DNA of 64,000 bases, taken from assembly GCF_009754915.1 (NCBI RefSeq), contig NZ_WPIK01000015.1, positions 1 through 64,000 on the forward strand, read 5' to 3'. The position numbers and the translations under genes are program-made. Source of the stretch: Mucilaginibacter arboris (GTDB lineage: Bacteria > Bacteroidota > Bacteroidia > Sphingobacteriales > Sphingobacteriaceae). The notes below the pieces were generated by a model that was given only the letters and a program-made list of their open reading frames with translations, searched no databases and was not told where the DNA came from. Positions 14,712 through 23,362 of this stretch are shown piece after piece (position 1 is the stretch's first letter; each line of letters begins with the position of its first letter).

Positions 14712-15392
14712 ATGATGAATACAACAGCAATAAGGGCAATTATTACGGGAACTACAGGAATGGTAGGCGAAGGCGTACTGCACGAATGTTTACAACACCC
14801 GCATGTAGGAGCCGTTTTGATAATTAACCGGAAACCATTAGGCTTGTCCCATCCTAAATTAACGGAAATTATTCATACAGATTTCTTTGATCTGTCTGCC
14901 ATCGAAAGTCGGCTTAAAGGTTATAATGCTTGTTTTTTCTGTCTCGGCGTTTCTTCCGTAGGCATGAAAAAGCAGGATTATTACCGCTTTACTTATACGC
15001 TGACCATGAATTTTGCAGAAACGCTAAGCAGGTTAAATACAGAAATGGATTTTTGTTATATTTCCGGAGCGGGGACAGACAGCAGCGAAAAAGGGCGGAG
15101 CAACTGGGCAAGGGTAAAAGGTAAAACCGAAAACGATTTGATGAAGCTGCCTTTCCGCCAGGCCTATGCTTTCCGGCCGGGCTTTATCAAACCCACCAAA
15201 GGATTAACCAAAACCCACAAGTTTTATAAATATATTTCCTGGCTGTTCCCGCTGGGCCGGGCTTTGTACCCCGATGGCTTTTGTACATTAAAGGAACTTG
15301 GATTGGCCATGATTGAAAGTGTAAGCAAAGGTTATCCAAAAAAAGTAATTTCAGGAAAAGACATTATTAAGCTGGCAAAAGAAGCATCATAA
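14712..15392 (+). CDS. atypical SDR / NAD(P)-binding epimerase-like protein
   Basis: 226 aa. The N-terminal glycine motif (AIITGTTGMVGEGVLHECLQ) is the NAD(P)-binding loop of extended or atypical short-chain dehydrogenases. CYISGAGTDSSEKG and WARVKGKTENDL occupy the place of the active-site Ser and YxxxK region; here the Tyr is replaced, which is usual in the atypical group. Cytoplasmic. The 14-bp motif core at the 3-prime end encodes AKEAS before the stop. The next gene, a molybdopterin enzyme, starts 14 bp later, so the two are likely co-transcribed. Substrate unknown. Confidence 0.8.
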   Translation: MMNTTAIRAIITGTTGMVGEGVLHECLQHPHVGAVLIINRKPLGLSHPKLTEIIHTDFFDLSAIESRLKGYNACFFCLGVSSVGMKKQDYYRFTYTLTMNFAETLSRLNTEMDFCYISGAGTDSSEKGRSNWARVKGKTENDLMKLPFRQAYAFRPGFIKPTKGLTKTHKFYKYISWLFPLGRALYPDGFCTLKELGLAMIESVSKGYPKKVISGKDIIKLAKEAS

Positions 15393-15406
15393 ATTGAATT
15401 GATACG

Positions 15407-16105
15407 ATGGAAGATCCAGAAGAAAAACTTAACCGGATTATTGAAGCGCGGATGAAACTGAAAGCGCGTTTTGAAGAAAAAATGAAGCAAACACCTTCTG
15501 TTGCAGATGATGTTCCCAAAGGCAGCGGAAAACCAAACCGGCATGGCATGCCAACCATCCCGATAGGGCAAACGGCAACTGTAAAATGGCCGGTTCTTGA
15601 TCTGGGTTATCAACCTACAATTCCGTTGGACCGCTGGCGTTTAACTATTGATGGCGCAGTTGAAAACCCCGTCCGTTTAACCTGGAAACAGTTTATGGAT
15701 TTGCCTCAAACAAAAGATGTTTCCGATTTTCATTGTGTTACTACCTGGTCTAAATTAAATATGCACTGGATAGGTGTAAGCCTGATAGACCTGGCAGCAC
15801 TGGTTCAGCCTAAAGAAACAGCAACGCACGTCATGTGCTACGGTTATGATACGTATTCTACAAATTTATCTTTAGAAGAAGCATTAAAACCTGATGTTTT
15901 ACTGGTTCATACTTTTGAAGGACAACCTTTACCAAAAGAACATGGTGGACCGGTACGAATGATTACGCCGCAATTATATGCTTGGAAAGGTTCAAAATGG
16001 ATAAAAAGAATAGAATTTTTAACAGCAGATAAATTAGGTTTTTGGGAAGACCGGGGTTATTCTAATACCGCTTATCCCTGGAGAAATGACCGTTACAGCG
16101 ATTAA
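15407..16105 (+). CDS. sulfite-oxidase-like molybdopterin oxidoreductase
   Basis: 232 aa, of the YedY/sulfite oxidase superfamily. The molybdopterin-binding signature is FHCVTTWSKLNMHWIGV, where Cys would bind molybdenum, followed by HGGPVRMITPQLYAWKGSKW. No Tat or Sec signal is seen, so unlike MsrP/YedY it should be cytoplasmic. It probably reduces or oxidises a small substrate; which one is not clear. It starts 14 bp after the SDR gene and is likely in the same operon. The N-terminal ~30 residues are a charged helix unique to this subgroup. Confidence 0.85.
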   Translation: MEDPEEKLNRIIEARMKLKARFEEKMKQTPSVADDVPKGSGKPNRHGMPTIPIGQTATVKWPVLDLGYQPTIPLDRWRLTIDGAVENPVRLTWKQFMDLPQTKDVSDFHCVTTWSKLNMHWIGVSLIDLAALVQPKETATHVMCYGYDTYSTNLSLEEALKPDVLLVHTFEGQPLPKEHGGPVRMITPQLYAWKGSKWIKRIEFLTADKLGFWEDRGYSNTAYPWRNDRYSD

Positions 16106-16191
16106 CAACTAATTTTCGTCTTCAAATTGTCAGGTGTGTGAATGTGAGGTCATTTATCGTTTCTCTTCCTAAACGTGAGCTTTAGAAACGC

Positions 16192-16199
16192 TAACTTTG
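16192..16199 (+). promoter_or_regulatory. -7 promoter box of the LLM oxidoreductase gene
   Basis: TAACTTTG matches TAnnTTTG exactly and lies 60 bp upstream of the ATG at 16260. Its position supports the downstream start over the longer ORF that begins at 16197, inside the box. Confidence 0.55.
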
Positions 16200-16259
16200 A
16201 TCAGATTAACACGGAATACTCTTTTTATCGGTGTTTTTTCGTGTAAAATCACATTCAAT

Positions 16260-17285
16260 ATGAATTCTAAAAAATTATCAGATATTTCTTTTTCTGTTCT
16301 CGATCTGGCAGCCGTAGCAGAAGGCCGTACACCGGCAGATACTTTCCGTAACAGTTTAGACTTGGCGAAAAATGTAGAAAAGGCCGGTTACACGCGTTAT
16401 TGGTTTGCCGAACATCATAACATGGTTAGTGTTGCCAGTTCTGCACCTGCTATCCTGATTGGTTATATTGCCGGAAACACAACTTCTATCCGTGTTGGTT
16501 CCGGCGGTGTAATGCTGCCCAACCACGCACCTTTAATTGTGGCCGAGCAATTTGGTACGCTGGCTTCTTTATATCCCGGGCGTATTGATCTGGGTTTAGG
16601 CAGAGCGCCAGGTTCCGATCAAATTACTGCTTATGCTATCCGCGGAGAAAACATGAATGCTTCTTATCATTTCCCGCAGGATGTAGAAAGTTTATTGACA
16701 TTTTTTTCGGATGAAAATGTAAACGGACAAGTTCGTGCTAATCCGGGAGAAGGTTTGGATATTCCAGTTTGGATTTTAGGTTCAAGTACAGACAGCGCTA
16801 TGCTGGCTGCAAAAATGGGTTTGCCTTATGCTTTTGCCAGTCATTTTGCCCCGGCCATGTTTTTAAAAGCCATTAATTTATACCGGCAGAATTTCCGTCC
16901 TTCCGGGCATGTAAAAGAGCCTTATGTAATGGCTTGTGTCAATGTGGTTGCTGCGGATACTGACCAGGAAGCAGCACGTTTGGCTACTTCTTTGTATCAG
17001 TTTTTTATTGGCGTGATTTCCGGAAGAAGAAAACTGCTACAGCCACCAGTAGAAAATATGGACGAACACTGGACGATTTATGAAAAAGAAGCTGTAAACC
17101 AAATGCTGGGTTATGCTTTTATTGGCGGGCCGGAAAAGATCAGGACTAAAATGGAAGATTTTATAGCAAAAACACAAATTGACGAAGTGATGGCAACTTC
17201 ACATATCTTTGATCATCAGGCAAGATTGCATTCTTACCAGCTTTTTGCAGAAGTATTAAAATCAGCAAACCCGGTTTTGTTATAA
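16260..17285 (+). CDS. LLM-class flavin-dependent oxidoreductase
   Basis: 341 aa from the ATG at 16260. The longer ORF from 16197 would start inside the promoter box. The luciferase-like fold is shown by AGYTRYWFAEHHNM near the start, SIRVGSGGVMLPNHAP, and LYPGRIDLGLGRAPGSD near residues 100-115. This resembles the MsnO8/YhbW subgroup of FMN-dependent monooxygenases. Cytoplasmic; the substrate is unknown. An interspersed 14-bp motif follows 15 bp after the stop codon. The gene is monocistronic as far as can be seen. Confidence 0.9.
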   Translation: MNSKKLSDISFSVLDLAAVAEGRTPADTFRNSLDLAKNVEKAGYTRYWFAEHHNMVSVASSAPAILIGYIAGNTTSIRVGSGGVMLPNHAPLIVAEQFGTLASLYPGRIDLGLGRAPGSDQITAYAIRGENMNASYHFPQDVESLLTFFSDENVNGQVRANPGEGLDIPVWILGSSTDSAMLAAKMGLPYAFASHFAPAMFLKAINLYRQNFRPSGHVKEPYVMACVNVVAADTDQEAARLATSLYQFFIGVISGRRKLLQPPVENMDEHWTIYEKEAVNQMLGYAFIGGPEKIRTKMEDFIAKTQIDEVMATSHIFDHQARLHSYQLFAEVLKSANPVLL

Positions 17286-17299
17286 CTGGTTTTTGTTTG

Positions 17300-17313
17300 A
17301 TGCTTCTTTTATC
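17300..17313 (-). repeat. interspersed 14-bp motif (exact)
   Basis: Exact complement, followed by GCCTAAAAATTGGTG, part of the extended consensus. It lies 15 bp after the LLM oxidoreductase stop codon. Confidence 0.9.
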
Positions 17314-17516
17314 GCCTAAAAATTGGTGTTTATTAAATTAAAGCAGAAAGTTTTATCGCTAAGACAGCAACTGCATCAAAACACAATTTAGAAACCATCA
17401 TCCCGGTATTACCAAACCTTGCATTATCCATTTACGTTTTTTATTTCAAAAACATACGCATCTGCAATAGGTTTCAGTAAAATTAAAGGAAGTTAAATTG
17501 ATTGTTAAAAAGCATT

Positions 17517-17530
17517 ATGCTTCTTTTACT
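17517..17530 (-). repeat. interspersed 14-bp motif (variant)
   Basis: The core is intact; the outer GAT is AGT. Followed by GCATAAAAATTAGTG. Confidence 0.85.
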
Positions 17531-17653
17531 GCATAAAAATTAGTGCTGATACTAAAACAATAGATTTATAGAAAGGTCTGTGCAGGCAAATTCAAAAAAA
17601 GAATACTGTTTTTATCAGTATAAAATCGGAACTTATATAGACTGATAATCAGC

Positions 17654-17935
17654 CTAAGCTAAAGCAAATTTTTGATAATCTTTTTCACTCAACTCAACTA
17701 TAACTTGTGCATCGGAAGTACCGGAAGCCATTTCCAAAGGTTCCCGTGTTATGGTAAAATAATTTTCGTAAGGTTTTGGCAGTTTTTGCAGCAGCGGATG
17801 TTTTTTGACAGGTTTTAGCATAATGCCAATATGAGGAGCATCCTGCTGATCAATAAAGGAAGTTTTAGATAAGCAATATTTGTATCCTTTCTTAATCAAA
17901 AACCCAAGTAAACGTTTGGTCAGTATCGTTTTCAT
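17654..17935 (-). CDS. small uncharacterised protein
   Basis: 93 aa, not recognised. Basic N-terminus (MKTILTKRLLGFLIKKGYKY), then a Pro/His-rich middle (APHIGIMLKPVKKHPLLQKL) and an acidic C-terminus. There is no clear signal peptide or membrane segment. The gene is isolated, with intergenic sequence on both sides. It reads like a real small ORF of average composition, but nothing in the context suggests a role. Confidence 0.5.
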   Translation of the reverse strand: MKTILTKRLLGFLIKKGYKYCLSKTSFIDQQDAPHIGIMLKPVKKHPLLQKLPKPYENYFTITREPLEMASGTSDAQVIVELSEKDYQKFALA

Positions 17936-18298
17936 CGTCTTTCAATTAACTTATATAAAAATAAGTAAAGTAATTTGTAGTTTAAGGAAATGTGGATAAA
18001 TATTCAATTTTTGTTAATAAATGATTTGATGTAGATAAAAGGCTGGTAAAAACAGCTATTTTTAGATCGTAAATTTTTTGTAGGGTTGAATTATTAAAAC
18101 CCGTTTAGTTAAAAAAAGTATTAGATTTAAACAAAAAGGCAGATAAATATTGATTTTACCAATAAAAAATTTTTGATTAACAGTGGTTCCAGAGGTATTT
18201 GAAAAGCATGTGCAAAAATGTTTGCAGAACCGAATGCAAATGTAATTATTACTTATAAAGGCATGTAAATATTTATGAGGTCGGGGATAGGTAATGCT
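17936..18298. other. gene-free AT-rich stretch
   Basis: No convincing gene between the small ORF and the terminator of the large plug protein. It probably holds the promoter of the small gene. A 102-aa minus-strand ORF here overlaps the terminator and lacks family similarity. Confidence 0.5.
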
Positions 18299-18335
18299 AA
18301 AAAGAGCATCGGCAGTTGCAGCCGATGCTCTTTTT
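18299..18335. terminator. strong rho-independent terminator
   Basis: AAAAAGAGCATCGGC pairs perfectly with GCCGATGCTCTTTTT (15 bp, 7-nt loop). T runs on both strands make it bidirectional. It lies 44 bp after the stop of the large minus-strand gene at 18379. Confidence 0.9.
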
Positions 18336-18378
18336 ACAGGGATAAAATTATAGTCAGAACAAAATAACAAGCGGTTGT

Positions 18379-21099
18379 TTACTGCACCTTGTAACGGTAA
18401 TTAAACCTGCCGATGTTTCCGTCTTTATCAATCCCTTCGGCAATAACGCGATAGGTGCCTGTGCCATCAGAATTATAGTATTCAAAAGAAGCATTGCCAT
18501 CTTTATCGGTTACAATGCGTGGGTTCCAGTAAATGGTACTTCGGTAATCAAATCCCTGCATTGTGCTTTTGGTTACTTCGTATTTAGGCGAATAAAAAAC
18601 GCGGCTGCTGGTGTATCCTTTTGGCACAAAAGTTACAACGCTTGGCTGCGGAAGCAAGTCCTGAATATCTTTTATCGAATATTTTTTCTTTTCTACTTTC
18701 TTCATGTTCACTTCCAAAACCCCGTTGGTGCCATAAGTACGGTTAATCCCGCTCAGTTCATCTTTCAAAAACACTTCAACAGATTCTACTTCCGTTGCAT
18801 TTAAACTGTTTAAATAGCTTACATCAACCGGCATCCCATCAACAAAAACCTGAACGGGTGTTTTATTTCCGGCCTGGTAATCCCGGCGCACATAAAAGTT
18901 ATTGTCCTGATACATCAAACCTAACAACGAGCCTTGCAGGCACATGGTAAACATATTGCAGGGCGATAGCTTGTCGCCGGTAATTAACTGATCGGGCCAC
19001 AAGGCTAAACCTGTTAACGCAGGATAATCTGCATGGCTTGGCTTTTTGGTAGCTGCAACACCCCTAATGGTTACTTCTTTTAAAGTGCGGGTATTAAAAT
19101 ATTGCCTTTTGCTATTTTGCAGGTACGTGTTCAGGCTACTGTCAATATTCATTATTTCATCCGGTAATTGCGGGTTTTTATTTACAGGCTGATTGGCCGT
19201 TCCGCTGAGCATGATCATCATATTATTGCTGCCGGAGTTTCCTTTGGCGCTTAAAACAACTTTAGACGAATCGCGCACCAATATCTTTGGAAAAATAAAA
19301 ACGCCGGAAGCATTGGTGACGGTTTGTGTAGTAAAACTATGATCTGGAACCTGAAGTTTAACTACGCCGCGTGCAATTGGCATGCCCGAAAGGTCCCTTA
19401 ACGTACCGGTAATATCAATGCCGCCTTCAGGATAGAAAGTAATTTCGGGATATTTTCCGGCTAAAATTGCTTCGTAAGAGAAACGGCGGTAACCCTGGGT
19501 CAGCATTAATATGTCCAGGTCAGCAGCAGTTTGCTCGTTTGGATTTTTGAAGTAATAATTCGGCTTTTCGATGTAGCCTTTTAGATCAGAAGTAAGCAGC
19601 AGATAGGTTAAAATAGTAGTTTCTGCATTTTCATCAAACGGAACCTTGCTTTCATCAATTACTGCTACCGATAAATTAGCTTCGGATGGCTGTGTTTTAT
19701 TTTTTGCAGTTACGTTGATCTTTACTTTTTCGCGGGTAACATAAGCTGTTTTTGCAGAGCTTAGCGTTATGCCTAACTGATCGTTGTGCTGGATAAAAGT
19801 AACCCGTTCATTGATCGGATGGCCATCCGAAGAAAATAAAGTAAGCTGTACCAAACCGCTTGGAAATTTAGTTTTAGGAATGGAAGCACTGTAAATTAAC
19901 GCTTGTAAAGTAGTTTGTGCGGCGTAACAGATGATGCCGCCACTGCGGCCAATGATGTAAAGGCTTTTGTTCTGGTTTTTTTGAAGGAAAGCATCATTTG
20001 AAGCAATCCGGATGAACAGGTTATTTGCGTCTGTATTGTTAACAGACATGCTGATACCTTCTGCAGAAACGCGCGGCAAGTTTACGGTACTTTTAGAACC
20101 ATCGGCAAAAACCACATTGGCACGGTAAGTTTTACCAGTTTCGGGCATTAAAGCAAAAGCGCCCATTCCTAAGTGGGTTGAAGCAAAATCAGCAACAGTT
20201 TTGCCATCATTATCGGTAATTGTACCTTTTACATTGATGCCTAATCCGTTTGGCCCTAATGCTTTTACAGCTACTTTTGTACGGACTCCGGTTATCAGTT
20301 CGCCGCCTTCCGGAAAAAACTGTAAATCGGGCGTTGCTGTTGCCGTTCTTAACGGAAAAGTATTGGTTACAGCTTTTTTATCACCAATGGCAATTACGGT
20401 AAATAAAGTTCCGGTATTTAAAGCCGTGCCTTGTTTACTGGCAATATTTATTGGCAGGAAGCCATTTTGATCTGTTGTGCCTTTGCCTTTTGCAACTACA
20501 TCATAATCTACTTCCACGCGCCAGCTTACTTTTTTATTAGCGTACGGTGTTCCATTTGCATCCTTATAATAGATGCCTGCATTGGCTTTGGCAGCATTAT
20601 CTTTAGTTGCACCCGAAAAAGAAACCTTAGTTAACACGTTGTTCTCCACTAAATCTCCAATGGTAAGCGCCTTATTGAAAAAATAGTCTGGACTATCATT
20701 GCGCATGTAATTGGTATAAGCGCGAAGGTGATAATTGCCTTGTTTGTAAGTTAAAGGCGCAAGTGTAACATCACCGGAAGCCACACTGTTAACTACCGGG
20801 AGTTTCAGGGTTTGTACCAGCGAATCGCTGTTGGTATAAATATCTACATAAACAATCTTGCTTAAAACAGAAGGTTCATGCAACCCGGCAGTTACATAAG
20901 CTTTAAACCAGATGGTATCGCCAACGGCATAATAAGGTTTATCAAAATGGAGATAAATTTTTTCTACCGGATGGCTTTCTGAAATTTTAGCCGTTTTGTT
21001 AAGAATAGTGTTTAAGCCGACTGTATCCTGAGCAAAAGCCGAAGAACAGGCAGCAGAAATTAGTATCGATAAAAGAAGTATCAGTTTTTTAAGTTGCAT
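18379..21099 (-). CDS. large exported protein with MG2-like and TonB-plug-like domains
   Basis: 906 aa. A signal peptide (MQLKKLILLLSILISAACSS, cleaved after AFAQ) is followed by a macroglobulin-like domain (VEKIYLHFDKPYYAVGDTIW, residues ~45-65). A carboxypeptidase-regulatory-like repeat sits near residue 555 (DITGTLRDLSGMPIARGVVK) and a TonB-plug-like segment near 755-800 (PVQVFVDGMPVDV, NATEVESVEVF). There is no beta-barrel, so it is not a full receptor. It likely acts at the cell surface or periplasm, perhaps in protein or polysaccharide handling. A strong terminator follows. Codons 7-11 of the signal sequence overlap a 14-bp motif (21068-21081). Confidence 0.75.
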   Translation of the reverse strand: MQLKKLILLLSILISAACSSAFAQDTVGLNTILNKTAKISESHPVEKIYLHFDKPYYAVGDTIWFKAYVTAGLHEPSVLSKIVYVDIYTNSDSLVQTLKLPVVNSVASGDVTLAPLTYKQGNYHLRAYTNYMRNDSPDYFFNKALTIGDLVENNVLTKVSFSGATKDNAAKANAGIYYKDANGTPYANKKVSWRVEVDYDVVAKGKGTTDQNGFLPINIASKQGTALNTGTLFTVIAIGDKKAVTNTFPLRTATATPDLQFFPEGGELITGVRTKVAVKALGPNGLGINVKGTITDNDGKTVADFASTHLGMGAFALMPETGKTYRANVVFADGSKSTVNLPRVSAEGISMSVNNTDANNLFIRIASNDAFLQKNQNKSLYIIGRSGGIICYAAQTTLQALIYSASIPKTKFPSGLVQLTLFSSDGHPINERVTFIQHNDQLGITLSSAKTAYVTREKVKINVTAKNKTQPSEANLSVAVIDESKVPFDENAETTILTYLLLTSDLKGYIEKPNYYFKNPNEQTAADLDILMLTQGYRRFSYEAILAGKYPEITFYPEGGIDITGTLRDLSGMPIARGVVKLQVPDHSFTTQTVTNASGVFIFPKILVRDSSKVVLSAKGNSGSNNMMIMLSGTANQPVNKNPQLPDEIMNIDSSLNTYLQNSKRQYFNTRTLKEVTIRGVAATKKPSHADYPALTGLALWPDQLITGDKLSPCNMFTMCLQGSLLGLMYQDNNFYVRRDYQAGNKTPVQVFVDGMPVDVSYLNSLNATEVESVEVFLKDELSGINRTYGTNGVLEVNMKKVEKKKYSIKDIQDLLPQPSVVTFVPKGYTSSRVFYSPKYEVTKSTMQGFDYRSTIYWNPRIVTDKDGNASFEYYNSDGTGTYRVIAEGIDKDGNIGRFNYRYKVQ
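21068..21081 (+). repeat. interspersed motif (GTAT variant) in signal sequence
   Basis: GATAAAAGAAGTAT in the 5-prime end of the large plug protein gene; on the coding strand it encodes ILLLS. Confidence 0.85.
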
Positions 21100-21205
21100 A
21101 AAATAATTTTGTAGCTAAACAGGGCTAATATAATTCTTTCCGTTTTGGCAAGTAATAAGCGGGCTAAGTTTAACATTTTTTTACAATTGCTGGTGGGTTA
21201 ATTGT

Positions 21206-22027
21206 TCAATCCATTTTTTGAAACGGGAGTGTAAACCAGAAAGTAGAACCTTTATTTTCCTGGCTGATGACACCAATTTCCCCTTCGTGCTGCACAATAA
21301 TTTCTTTGCTGATATATAAACCTAAACCGTTGCCTTTAAACCTGTTATCATCAGGATATGCCCGAAAGTAACAGTCGAACACATGCGGTAAAGCTGCTTC
21401 CGGCATTCCAATTCCAGAATCTGTTACCGAAACTTTTAGCAAATCTAAAGTGCTTTCAACATAAATTAGGATCCGGCCGGCATGCGGGGAATATTTAATA
21501 GCGTTGGAAATAAAATTGATCAGCACTTGTTCTATCCGCAAAGAATCCGCATAAATATCGATAATCGTATTTTCTTCAATTATCAGTTCAAATTCCGGGT
21601 TTTGTAATCTAAAAGTATCTGCACAACTTTTTACCAAAGCAGAAAAATTAAATATTTCTTTTCTGAGTTCTATTTTGCCATTTTGTAGTGCAGTCATATC
21701 CTGCAAATTATTTACCAGTTTTACAAGTCGGTTCACTTGTGTTTCTGTTTTCTGCACCAATTCCAGCACGCGCGGGTTTTCTTCTTTTTCGGTAAGTTTT
21801 TCAAGCAGGCTTAAAAACAGCATAATGGTAGTAATGGGCGTTTTAAGCTCATGACTGGTTATACTCAACAGCTCTTCCTGCTTTTTTAAAAGTTGATAGT
21901 TGGCATCATACTTCTGCTGCAGATTGATTAAGTTGTCGATATCAACATAATCATCTAAAGAAATTACATGAGCTGCTTTTGCAGTAAACTTATCGGCAGA
22001 AAAAGTTTTGCTGTTTTTGTTTTCCAT
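21206..22027 (-). CDS. sensor-type histidine kinase, cytoplasmic
   Basis: 273 aa from the ATG at 22027; a longer ORF to 22102 runs through a motif copy and is less likely. The HisKA phosphoacceptor is in SITSHELKTPITTIMLFLSL. The ATPase core has N (LINFISNAIKYSPHAG), D/G1 (VTDSGIGMPE) and G2 (RFKGNGLGLYISKEI). No membrane segment and no sensing domain beyond a short coiled N-terminus (NLINLQQKYDANYQLLKKQE) is present, so it must be driven by a partner. No response regulator gene is adjacent. Orphan kinases of this kind often feed a phosphorelay. Confidence 0.88.
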   Translation of the reverse strand: MENKNSKTFSADKFTAKAAHVISLDDYVDIDNLINLQQKYDANYQLLKKQEELLSITSHELKTPITTIMLFLSLLEKLTEKEENPRVLELVQKTETQVNRLVKLVNNLQDMTALQNGKIELRKEIFNFSALVKSCADTFRLQNPEFELIIEENTIIDIYADSLRIEQVLINFISNAIKYSPHAGRILIYVESTLDLLKVSVTDSGIGMPEAALPHVFDCYFRAYPDDNRFKGNGLGLYISKEIIVQHEGEIGVISQENKGSTFWFTLPFQKMD

Positions 22028-22069
22028 TGTGCTTGGTTTAAGCGTAAAATTCTCTGCATAATTTATGTT

Positions 22070-22083
22070 GATAAAAGAAGTAT
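22070..22083 (+). repeat. interspersed motif (GTAT variant)
   Basis: GATAAAAGAAGTAT just upstream of the preferred histidine-kinase start codon. Confidence 0.85.
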
Positions 22084-22209
22084 CTGTATTTCTTAAAAGC
22101 ATTTATTGCAATCTGAAAGCAGGATCGAAATCGCTCAAATTTATCGTCCTGTTTCTATTTTAAAGTATCTTAATCGATTGATTAACGTTTTTTAACAATT
22201 TTATTTTCT

Positions 22210-22409
22210 ACCGGTGGTTTAATCGGGATATTTTCTGGGTGAGTTTTGCGCTGCCCATCTCCAAGGTATTTCATTGGCCAACTGTAATTTCAGTGAGTTC
22301 CATCATTGTTTCCTTTTCGGTTTGTGCTTTAACAGGTATTTTCTTTGGATATTATCCGGCACAAAAATCTTCGAGATTAGACCCGATCGAAGCGCTGCGG
22401 TATGAGTAG
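22210..22409 (+). pseudogene. MacB-type ABC permease remnant
   Basis: About 200 bp on the plus strand encode the C-terminal end of a MacB-like permease. First [10 protein letters not shown], then a frameshift near 22240, then [20 protein letters not shown] and [20 protein letters not shown], and LRYE before the stop at 22407-22409. The ending DPIEALRYE is characteristic of MacB/FtsX-fold permeases. No upstream part is present, so this is a relic of a lost efflux or lipoprotein-type ABC transporter. It lies alone between two minus-strand genes. Confidence 0.85.
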
Positions 22410-22470
22410 GATTTAAGGCTGATGCTTTTTTTAAGACACAAAAAGCAATAATAATTTAATTATTTCCGCT

Positions 22471-22484
22471 GATAAAAGAAGTAT
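22471..22484 (+). repeat. interspersed motif (GTAT variant)
   Basis: GATAAAAGAAGTAT between the MacB remnant and the terminator of yceI. Confidence 0.85.
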
Positions 22485-22515
22485 CCGCCTACTTTTAAAA
22501 TTATTCCTTAACATA

Positions 22516-22543
22516 AAACGACGACCAGTCAGCCGTCGTTTTA
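22516..22543. terminator. terminator of yceI-like gene
   Basis: AAAACGACG pairs with CGTCGTTTT around a 10-nt loop. It lies 28 bp after the stop codon at 22571 on the minus strand. Confidence 0.8.
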
Positions 22544-22570
22544 ATTCAAAAAGTTTAGGTAATGGTAAAC

Positions 22571-23155
22571 TTACTTTGCCTGGGCAAATTCTAATCTCAG
22601 ATCAATAGTAACATCTTTGCCAACAGTTGCGCCGCCAGCTTCAGTTGCTGTATTCCATATTAAACCATAATCAAAACGGTTAACTACGGTAGAAGCTTTA
22701 AAACCAACTTTAGTGTTTCCATAAGCATCTTTAGCGCTTCCACCGTAAGTAACATCAAATTTTACAGGTTTAGTTACGCTGCGGATAGTCAGGTTGCCTA
22801 ATAATGCATATTTATTGCCAGCTAACTTTTGCATAGAAGTGCTTTTAAACGTCATGTTCGGGTATTTCCCTGCATTAAAAAAGTCATCGCTTTTCAAATG
22901 CTTGTCGCGCATATCGTTATCGGTATTGATGCTGTTTACATCAATGTTAAAATCGACTTTAGCATCAGTAAAATCAGGTTTGGTATTGGTTAAAGTACCG
23001 TTAAAAGTTTTAAAATTTCCTTCTACTTCAGAAATTACCAAATGGGTAACGGTAAATTTTGCAGAAGAATGCGCAGGGTCAACATTCCATTTAGTTTGGG
23101 CAAATAAAACAGACTGGCTTAAAACAAGTGCAGCGGCAATTATCAGTTTTTTCAT
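22571..23155 (-). CDS. YceI-family periplasmic lipid-binding protein
   Basis: 194 aa from the ATG at 23155; a longer ORF to 23212 is rejected because MKKLIIAAALVLSQSVLFAQ is a textbook signal peptide. The mature part is a YceI lipocalin-like barrel: WNVDPAHSSAKFTVTHLVIS, GTLTNTKPDFTDAKVDFNID, RDKHLKSDDFFNAGKYPNMT. YceI proteins bind isoprenoid or amphiphilic lipids in the periplasm. The gene has its own terminator (22516-22543). Exact function is not established for this subgroup. Confidence 0.92.
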   Translation of the reverse strand: MKKLIIAAALVLSQSVLFAQTKWNVDPAHSSAKFTVTHLVISEVEGNFKTFNGTLTNTKPDFTDAKVDFNIDVNSINTDNDMRDKHLKSDDFFNAGKYPNMTFKSTSMQKLAGNKYALLGNLTIRSVTKPVKFDVTYGGSAKDAYGNTKVGFKASTVVNRFDYGLIWNTATEAGGATVGKDVTIDLRLEFAQAK

Positions 23156-23302
23156 TTTGTCGGATAGATTTAAGTAATTTTTATTAATTATTATTTCCAA
23201 CAAAAGTAGCATTGTTAAAACTATGTTTAGTTGAGGCAGATCAAGAAATATGTTTGAACATTTAATTTAAAAACAAGATCATAAATGATCTAAAAATAAA
23301 AA

Positions 23303-23346
23303 ATGCTTCTTTTACCGCTAATAAATTTGTGCCATAAAAGAAGCAT
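23303..23346. terminator. inverted pair of 14-bp motifs, likely terminator
   Basis: AATGCTTCTTTTA (from 23302) pairs with TAAAAGAAGCATT (to 23347), giving a 13-bp stem with a ~20-nt loop. It starts 16 bp after the minus-strand stop at 23363. Two motif copies facing each other form the hairpin, as with paired uptake sequences in Neisseria. Confidence 0.75.
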
Positions 23347-23362
23347 TGCAAGTGATTATAAA

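Larger units (their letters stand above)
17286..17653. other. intergenic region with two motif copies
   Basis: Between the LLM oxidoreductase and a small minus-strand gene. It contains the 14-bp motif at 17300-17313 (exact) and 17517-17530 (one change). Both are followed by CCTAAAAATTGGTG-like extensions. No gene or hairpin was otherwise seen. Confidence 0.6.

Noticed and set aside
16197-16259. Upstream start of the LLM oxidoreductase
   Set aside because: Would begin within the -7 promoter box; the family start is the ATG at 16260.
18062-18370. 102-aa minus-strand ORF
   Set aside because: Covers a strong terminator and has no recognisable domain.
18379-21099. Full TonB-dependent receptor
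   Set aside because: It has plug-like sequence but no C-terminal beta-barrel; the bulk is MG2/regulatory-type.
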